A stretch of 64,000 nucleotides of DNA from Bacteroidota bacterium (GTDB lineage: Bacteria; Bacteroidota; Bacteroidia; B-17B0; Aurantibacillaceae). Under the pieces are notes generated by a model. The model had not been told where the DNA came from. It searched no databases and saw nothing but the letters and a program-made list of their open reading frames with translations. The position numbers and the translations under genes were made by a program. Location of the stretch: assembly GCA_021155905.1 (NCBI GenBank), contig JAJNBG010000014.1, positions 1 to 64,000 on the forward strand, in the 5' to 3' direction. This document shows, piece after piece, positions 58,232 to 64,000 of the stretch (positions are counted from its first letter, which is position 1; each line of letters begins with the position of its first letter).

Positions 58232-58669
58232 ATGTCATCCGAACAAAATAATTTCTATAATAAACGATTAAAATCGTTCGCTCACGAAAAGCGCTACGAA
58301 TTGACAAAAGCGGAAGCTTGCCTGTGGAAGTTTGTCCTTTCTTCTAAAAAAACTGGTTATACCTTCAACAGACAAAGACCAGTTCTCAATTTTATCGCAG
58401 ATTTTATGTGTAAAGAATTAAAGCTAATTATTGAGATTGATGGTTATTCTCATTTTCTAGATGAAGTCATTACTAAGGATAATAAAAAACAAAAAGCTTT
58501 GGAAGAACTTGGATTCGCTGTTATTCGATTTACAGATTCGGAAGTTTTAAATCAAATTGAAAGAGTGCGGATTGCTATCATGAATTGCGTCGAGCAGATT
58601 GAAAATAAAAATATCCTCCCCCTACCCCCTCCAGAGGGGGACATTCAAAACCATCAGAAAAAATCTTAA
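58232..58669 (+). CDS. DUF559 domain (Vsr-like / restriction endonuclease-like fold) protein
   Basis: 145 aa; LTKAEACLWKFVLSSKKTGYTFNRQRPVLNFIADFMCKELKLIIEIDGYSH, ALEELGFAVIRFTDSEVL. Confidence 0.92.
   Translation: MSSEQNNFYNKRLKSFAHEKRYELTKAEACLWKFVLSSKKTGYTFNRQRPVLNFIADFMCKELKLIIEIDGYSHFLDEVITKDNKKQKALEELGFAVIRFTDSEVLNQIERVRIAIMNCVEQIENKNILPLPPPEGDIQNHQKKS
58615..58641. repeat. Right 27-bp inverted repeat, inside the 3' end of the DUF559 coding sequence
   Basis: CCTCCCCCTACCCCCTCCAGAGGGGGA, encodes the ...ILPLPPPEGD tail. Confidence 0.85.
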
Positions 58670-58673
58670 AGTT

Positions 58674-59273
58674 CTACGGCTTAGGAGTCGTAGTTTTAGC
58701 AGTATCCTTTTTGTCTTTCTTATTTCCTACACCATATCCAACTCCGGAACCAACAGCGCCACCAATAATTCCACCTAAAACCGCTCCCGCGCCGCGATTA
58801 TTTTTATTTAAAATAGCTCCGGCTGCGGCACCTGCTGCGGCACCTGTGGCAGCACCAATAACAGCGCCTTTGGTTTTATTGCTCATCGTTTTCTTTTCCG
58901 TTACCGTAGATGTAGTTGTGGTAGTCGTCTCCGTAGGTGTAGACTGCGTTACCACAGGCGCACTCGAAGTTTGTGTAGTTGTCGAGGTCACCGGTTGAGT
59001 TGGAGATTGCGGCTTAGTACCACCCTTAGTTGGCTTAACCGGCGCGACGGACGTAGCCGCTTCCTGTACAGTCATCACAGTCATGGTGTTTGTTTCTATA
59101 CCGGCGTCAGTTGAATTTGTTAAACGGTTTACAGAATCAACGGCGCGGTTTACAGCATTAACAGCGTTAACAGAATCCATAAAATGTTGCTTTTCTAATT
59201 CCGCTTCTTTTTTAGAATCGTTGCATGCAACAAATGCTAAAGACAATGCTAATATTGAGATTGTAGTTTTCAT
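58674..59273 (-). CDS. Lipoprotein with Thr/Pro-rich linker and glycine-zipper domain
   Basis: 199 aa; lipobox FVAC, GAVIGAATGAAAGAAAGAILNKNNRGAGAVLGGIIGGAVGSGVGYGVG. Confidence 0.8.
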   Translation of the reverse strand: MKTTISILALSLAFVACNDSKKEAELEKQHFMDSVNAVNAVNRAVDSVNRLTNSTDAGIETNTMTVMTVQEAATSVAPVKPTKGGTKPQSPTQPVTSTTTQTSSAPVVTQSTPTETTTTTTSTVTEKKTMSNKTKGAVIGAATGAAAGAAAGAILNKNNRGAGAVLGGIIGGAVGSGVGYGVGNKKDKKDTAKTTTPKP

Positions 59274-59444
59274 AGGGGTATTTTTTTAGTAACTGAGTTA
59301 AAATATAATTTATTTGCCAAAATTAACACATGCTTAGACCAGATTAAAACTAATCTGTGGAACTTGTAAGTAAAAAAATACATTTGTAAATAATAAAGGA
59401 TTTAGATTATAAATAATACTTTTAATGTGCTAATTATATAAGTT

Positions 59445-60431
59445 ATGGAATACAGAAGACTCGGAAAATCAGGTTTACAGCTTAGCGTCCTATCATTTGG
59501 ATCATGGATCACCTTTGGAAAACAAATTGAAAATAATACGGCGGATGAATTACTAAGTATTGCTTATGATCATGGTGTGAATTTTTTTGACAATGCCGAA
59601 ATATACGCCGCCGGAAAATCAGAGGAAGTGATGGGGTCCATATTAAAGAAAAAAAACTGGACCCGTAGTTCTTATTGTGTGAGCAGCAAAGTTTACTTTG
59701 GCTATGAAGACAAAAAACCCAACCAGACAGGACTTTCAAGAAAACATATCATCGAAGGCTGTCATGCGGCCCTTAAACGGCTACAGGTAGATTATATCGA
59801 TCTCTTCTTTTGTCACCGCCCCGATAAACAAACGCCAATTGAGGAAACAGTTTGGGCCATGAACACACTTATACAACAAGGCAAAATACTGTATTGGGGA
59901 ACCAGTGAATGGGCGAATGATGAAATCATGGCTGCCTTTGTATTTGCGGAAAGAAACCGCTTGATCGGACCAACCATGGAACAACCTCAATATAACATGT
60001 TCGAAAGAACAAAAATGGAAAAAGACTTTTTACTGCTCTTCCGGGATTTTGGTTTGGGAACTACCATCTGGAGCCCGTTAGCATCAGGCCTGCTGTCCGG
60101 GAAATATAATAATGGCATTCCGAAAGATAACCGGTTTCATATTGAAGGCATGGATTGGCTGAAAGAACGGGCGCTTGGCGAAACAAAAAAAATTGAACAA
60201 ACCAAAGAATTAACAGTTTTAGCAAATGAACTGGGAACAAGCATGTCTAAACTGGCCATCGCCTGGACGGTTAAAACCCCCCATGTGAGTACCACTATTT
60301 TAGGCGCTTCGAAAAAAGAACAATTGATTGAAAATTTAACGGCTCTGGATGTTGTGCCATTATTGACGAATGACATTATGGATAAAATAGAGATCATATT
60401 AAATAATAAACCAATTCCTGCTCCGTTTTAA
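59445..60431 (+). CDS. Aldo/keto reductase (voltage-gated K+ channel beta-subunit-like)
   Basis: 328 aa; MEYRRLGKSGLQLSVLSFGSW, FDNAEIYAAGKSEEVMG, VDYIDLFFCHRPD, YWGTSEWANDEI. Confidence 0.93.
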   Translation: MEYRRLGKSGLQLSVLSFGSWITFGKQIENNTADELLSIAYDHGVNFFDNAEIYAAGKSEEVMGSILKKKNWTRSSYCVSSKVYFGYEDKKPNQTGLSRKHIIEGCHAALKRLQVDYIDLFFCHRPDKQTPIEETVWAMNTLIQQGKILYWGTSEWANDEIMAAFVFAERNRLIGPTMEQPQYNMFERTKMEKDFLLLFRDFGLGTTIWSPLASGLLSGKYNNGIPKDNRFHIEGMDWLKERALGETKKIEQTKELTVLANELGTSMSKLAIAWTVKTPHVSTTILGASKKEQLIENLTALDVVPLLTNDIMDKIEIILNNKPIPAPF

Positions 60432-60448
60432 TAAGCGGAAACAAACCA

Positions 60449-61519
60449 ATGAATAAACCATTTTCAGATTTAATCGTCATTGAACTGGCTGGTGTACTGG
60501 CTGGTCCATCAGCCGGCTTATTTTTTGCCGAACTAGGCGCCAGGGTTATTAAGGTAGAAAATCCGAAAACAGGGGGCGATGTGACCCGCAGCTGGAAGCT
60601 TCATGCGGAAAATACCAATGATAAAGAAAGTGCTTATTACTGGAGTATTAATGCTGGAAAAGAAGTTGTGTTTTTAGATCTCACTGAAGAAAACGATCGG
60701 CAACAATTTTGTAGTCTCGTTTCAACAGCAGATATTTTAATTTCCAATTACAAATTAGGAGATGATGTGAAATTAAAAGTGGATTATCCTACTTTAAGAA
60801 AACTAAATCCACGTTTAATTTATGCTTCTATTAATGGTTTCGGTAAAACGAATCCTCGCACCGCTTACGATTTGATTCTACAGGCTGAGAGCGGATTCAT
60901 GTTTATGAACGGTGAGAAAAACGCGGCGCCTTTAAAAATGCCGGTGGCGCTGATAGATATCCTGGCAGGACATCAATTAAAAGAAGGCATTTTAATTGCG
61001 TTACTGGAAAGATATAAAACCCAGAAGGGCTCTGAAATTTCAGTGTCACTTTATGACACAGCTGTTGCGTCGTTAGCTAACCAGGCAACCAACTGGCTCA
61101 TTGCTCATCACCTGCCAACTGCACAGGGTTCTTTGCATCCGAACATTGCACCTTACGGGGAAATATTTACTACCATGGATGAGCAATCCATCACATTTGC
61201 CATTGGAAGTAATAAACAATTTAAAGCCTTGTGCGACATTCTGGATTTGAAATTGTACACGCTGTCGGATTACCTGGACAATCAACAACGAGTGGCCCAT
61301 CGAGACATTTTATATATTAAACTGAAAAATGCAATCCGGAACTTAAATTTTGAAGAACTATTTGAAAAGTGTTTGAAACAGGATGTTCCAATCGGAAAAA
61401 TCAGAAATTTAAAAGACGTGTTCCTGTTACCGGAAGCAAAAGCCATGATAAATTCATTTGCATTTCATGGAAAAAACATTCAAACCGTCCGATCCACAAG
61501 CTTCAAATTTGAAGATTAA
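60449..61519 (+). CDS. CaiB/BaiF family CoA transferase
   Basis: 356 aa; LIVIELAGVLAGPSAGLFFAELGARVIKVENPKTGGDVTRSW; class III CoA-transferase pattern. Confidence 0.92.
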   Translation: MNKPFSDLIVIELAGVLAGPSAGLFFAELGARVIKVENPKTGGDVTRSWKLHAENTNDKESAYYWSINAGKEVVFLDLTEENDRQQFCSLVSTADILISNYKLGDDVKLKVDYPTLRKLNPRLIYASINGFGKTNPRTAYDLILQAESGFMFMNGEKNAAPLKMPVALIDILAGHQLKEGILIALLERYKTQKGSEISVSLYDTAVASLANQATNWLIAHHLPTAQGSLHPNIAPYGEIFTTMDEQSITFAIGSNKQFKALCDILDLKLYTLSDYLDNQQRVAHRDILYIKLKNAIRNLNFEELFEKCLKQDVPIGKIRNLKDVFLLPEAKAMINSFAFHGKNIQTVRSTSFKFED

Positions 61520-61612
61520 TTAGCCGGATCGGGGATAAAAACGTCCAAATGTCAATACTATTTGGTAGTTTATATTTGGTATTATTTGTAAACTTGTTAC
61601 ATAAATTTTCTT

Positions 61613-62254
61613 ATGATGTGCAGGTTCCTGATTCTATTTTCTTTTCTTTTTTTTGCATGGGTCTCACAGGCTCAAAATAAAGACACCATCTTATTAATGA
61701 ACGGAAATTATGTGGTGGAAAAAGTACTGGATACATTAATCGGAGCGGTGACCATCGTGAATCCTGCCAACGTTGCTGAAAAATTACATTATGAATACGA
61801 TGAAATTTACTGTGTGAAGTACGCTACCGGCTTCACAGACTATTACTATACACAGGATACATTAAACGGAAATTATTTTACACGGGAAGAGATGCAATAC
61901 TACATCTATGGAGAGCGCGATGCCCGTAAAGGGTTTAAAGCTCATGGTTCCCTGATTGGAGCCGGCGTTGTTGGCCTTGCCAGCGGCGGTCTGGGATTAT
62001 TTTTTGCCCCTATCTTTCCTTACGGTTACATGGCTTTAAGCGGAATAACGAAAGTGAGAATCAAACATAAAACAATTTCGAACCCCAATTACATAGACCA
62101 TGATGCTTATATTTTAGGCTATGAAAGGGTCTCCAGGACCAAACGGCGCATTCGTGCACTTATTGGTGGAACGATAGGACTGGCAGCAGGATACGGACTC
62201 TATTTTGGCATCTTAAAAGACCAATTACCAAGCACTATTAAATTCAGATTTTAA
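61613..62254 (+). CDS. Hypothetical secreted/membrane protein
   Basis: 213 aa; signal peptide MMCRFLILFSFLFFAWVSQAQN and two C-terminal hydrophobic segments. Confidence 0.6.
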   Translation: MMCRFLILFSFLFFAWVSQAQNKDTILLMNGNYVVEKVLDTLIGAVTIVNPANVAEKLHYEYDEIYCVKYATGFTDYYYTQDTLNGNYFTREEMQYYIYGERDARKGFKAHGSLIGAGVVGLASGGLGLFFAPIFPYGYMALSGITKVRIKHKTISNPNYIDHDAYILGYERVSRTKRRIRALIGGTIGLAAGYGLYFGILKDQLPSTIKFRF

Positions 62255-62257
62255 ATC

Positions 62258-63430
62258 ATGACACGTCAAAAAGTATTGTTACTCGGATCAGGAGAATTAG
62301 GAAAAGAAGTAGCCATAGCATTGCAACGTTTAGGGCAATATGTGATTGCCGTTGACTCATATCCGAATGCACCAGCTATGCAGGTGGCACATGAATTTGA
62401 GGTCATCAACATGCTGGATGGAGATGCTTTGGATGCTATTGTTGCCAAACATCAACCTGATTTAATTGTTCCGGAAATTGAAGCCATTCGGACCGAGCGC
62501 TTTTATGATTATGAAAAACAAGGCATAACCGTAGTGCCGAGTGCCAAGGCCGCCAATTTCACCATGAACCGTAAAGCGATTCGTGATCTGGCATCTAAAG
62601 AATTAAAATTAAGAACCGCGAATTATTTATACGCTACCACGCTCGACGATTTCAAAAAGGCTGTTTCTGAAGTCGGAATTCCCTGCGTGGTGAAACCACT
62701 AATGAGCAGCAGCGGCAAAGGGCAAAGCGTTATTAAAACCGAAGCCGATATTGAAAAATCCTGGAACTATGCCATGGAAGGCTCCCGTGGAGATTACAAA
62801 GAAGTGATCGTGGAAGAATTTATTAAGTTCAATTCAGAGATCACGCTATTAACAGTTACTCAAAAAAACGGAAACACTTTATTTTGTCCCCCAATTGGTC
62901 ACCGGCAAGAGCGCGGTGATTACCAGGAAAGCTGGCAGCCTTGCGCGATCAGTGATACCGATTTGAAAGAGGCCCAGGAAATGGCTGCTAAAGTCACAAA
63001 AGCATTAAGCGGCGCAGGCATTTGGGGTGTTGAATTTTTCTTAACCGATAGAGGCATTTATTTTTCTGAATTATCCCCTCGCCCGCATGATACCGGCATG
63101 GTAACTTTAGCCAATACACAAAATTTAAGCGAATTCGAATTGCATGCGCGTGCTATTTTAGGATTCCCCATCCCGCAAATTCACTTGCAGCAACATGGAG
63201 CGTCAGCCGTATTGTTAGCCGGGGCGGAAGGCACGTCCTATGAGTTTACAGGCGTTAATCAAGTTTTAGAGAACAGCAATACCGATGTGCGCCTGTTTGG
63301 CAAACCAACAACCCGACCATACCGGAGAATGGGTGTTGTATTAACATACGACAACCTGCAATCGGATATTAATACAGTGAAACAAAGAGCCATCGATCTT
63401 TCCAAACAAATAAATATAGTCAACCAATAA
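62258..63430 (+). CDS. purT: Formate-dependent phosphoribosylglycinamide formyltransferase
   Basis: 390 aa ATP-grasp; [72 protein letters not shown]. Confidence 0.97.
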   Translation: MTRQKVLLLGSGELGKEVAIALQRLGQYVIAVDSYPNAPAMQVAHEFEVINMLDGDALDAIVAKHQPDLIVPEIEAIRTERFYDYEKQGITVVPSAKAANFTMNRKAIRDLASKELKLRTANYLYATTLDDFKKAVSEVGIPCVVKPLMSSSGKGQSVIKTEADIEKSWNYAMEGSRGDYKEVIVEEFIKFNSEITLLTVTQKNGNTLFCPPIGHRQERGDYQESWQPCAISDTDLKEAQEMAAKVTKALSGAGIWGVEFFLTDRGIYFSELSPRPHDTGMVTLANTQNLSEFELHARAILGFPIPQIHLQQHGASAVLLAGAEGTSYEFTGVNQVLENSNTDVRLFGKPTTRPYRRMGVVLTYDNLQSDINTVKQRAIDLSKQINIVNQ

Positions 63431-63978
63431 TGAGATCTGCCCTACTCTTTTGTTTTTTAATAATTCTTTTCTCTCAAGGGAAAATCCAGGCCTTTAATTT
63501 CCCTCCACATTTTAGTAAAACAGAAATTGCAAAACTCAAACAGGGAGATTCTCTAACTTATTATCAGTGTCATGTAGATAGTGCTTTCACAGAAATGACT
63601 TTATCAAATGGACAAAAAGTAAAAACAAAGAAAAAAAGAATTACGCTTACCGAAAAATACGTGATTAATTTAAAGGATAGTATTTATACGGTGAAGTATT
63701 ACATTGCCGGGTTCAACAGCTATCCCAATAAAAAATTTCCTTATCTCACTTTAACGGAAACAGATACCTGGTATTTCGACCTAAAAAAAACAACGACCTT
63801 AAGCATACAGGAGGTTTTATTGTTTGCAGCACTGGAAACCAAAACGCATTCCATTGTTCATTTTGAATTGAACATCAATAAAACCTGCCCTAATGAAGTC
63901 ATTATTAAAGGTAAAAATGTCAACGAACAATTTATAGTAGAAGGCAATTATTTATTAAGTAGAAGCTTAGGATTTTAA
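63430..63978 (+). CDS. Hypothetical secreted protein
   Basis: 182 aa with signal peptide; start overlaps purT stop (TAATG). Confidence 0.6.
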   Translation: MRSALLFCFLIILFSQGKIQAFNFPPHFSKTEIAKLKQGDSLTYYQCHVDSAFTEMTLSNGQKVKTKKKRITLTEKYVINLKDSIYTVKYYIAGFNSYPNKKFPYLTLTETDTWYFDLKKTTTLSIQEVLLFAALETKTHSIVHFELNINKTCPNEVIIKGKNVNEQFIVEGNYLLSRSLGF

Positions 63979-64000
63979 AAATCACTTTCAATACCATTTT

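Larger units (their letters stand above)
58178..58641. mobile_element. Putative very small element: DUF559 nuclease gene between inverted repeats
   Basis: 27-bp inverted repeats at 58178-58204 and 58615-58641 enclose a single nuclease-like ORF; mobility not demonstrated. Confidence 0.45.

Noticed and set aside
58232-58669. Restriction-modification or Vsr repair system
   Set aside because: DUF559 protein has no adjacent DNA methyltransferase or specificity gene; the SAM methyltransferases in the window are far away and not of the DNA type.
58711-58998. Plus-strand 95-aa Pro/Ala/Val-rich ORF
   Set aside because: Antisense of the low-complexity glycine-zipper lipoprotein gene; composition explained by that.

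Overview
The window is an AT-rich Bacteroidota chromosomal segment that is almost entirely protein-coding, on both strands. No rRNA, tRNA, CRISPR array, phage or IS transposase was recognised. At the left is a type IX secretion / gliding locus: murF, a gldJ-like lipoprotein and a PorP/SprF-like gene on the minus strand, diverging from porU and porV on the plus strand. After that comes mostly housekeeping and envelope content: nadK, eno, engB (yihA), bshA, rsgA, purT, proline dehydrogenase, an M16 protease, a sodium:solute symporter, a TetR/TolC/MFP/RND efflux operon, a gldA-like ABC ATPase, glycosyltransferase-like and methyltransferase genes, and many secreted proteins. I see no clear defence island or biosynthetic cluster. 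The observations most worth a second look are: (1) a DUF559 (Vsr-like) nuclease gene bounded by 27-bp near-perfect inverted repeats, the right one forming part of the coding sequence, which looks like a very small mobile or domesticated element; (2) porU, whose reading frame and family-like sequence extend about 86 codons upstream of the first ATG/GTG/TTG; (3) an unlisted C-terminal remnant of a VOC/glyoxalase gene truncated at the 3' end of a PEGA-like gene; (4) a membrane-anchored papain-like protease with a DUF4384-like tail, abutting a methyltransferase gene with zero spacing. All assignments come from reading the sequence and recalling protein families; no searches were run.
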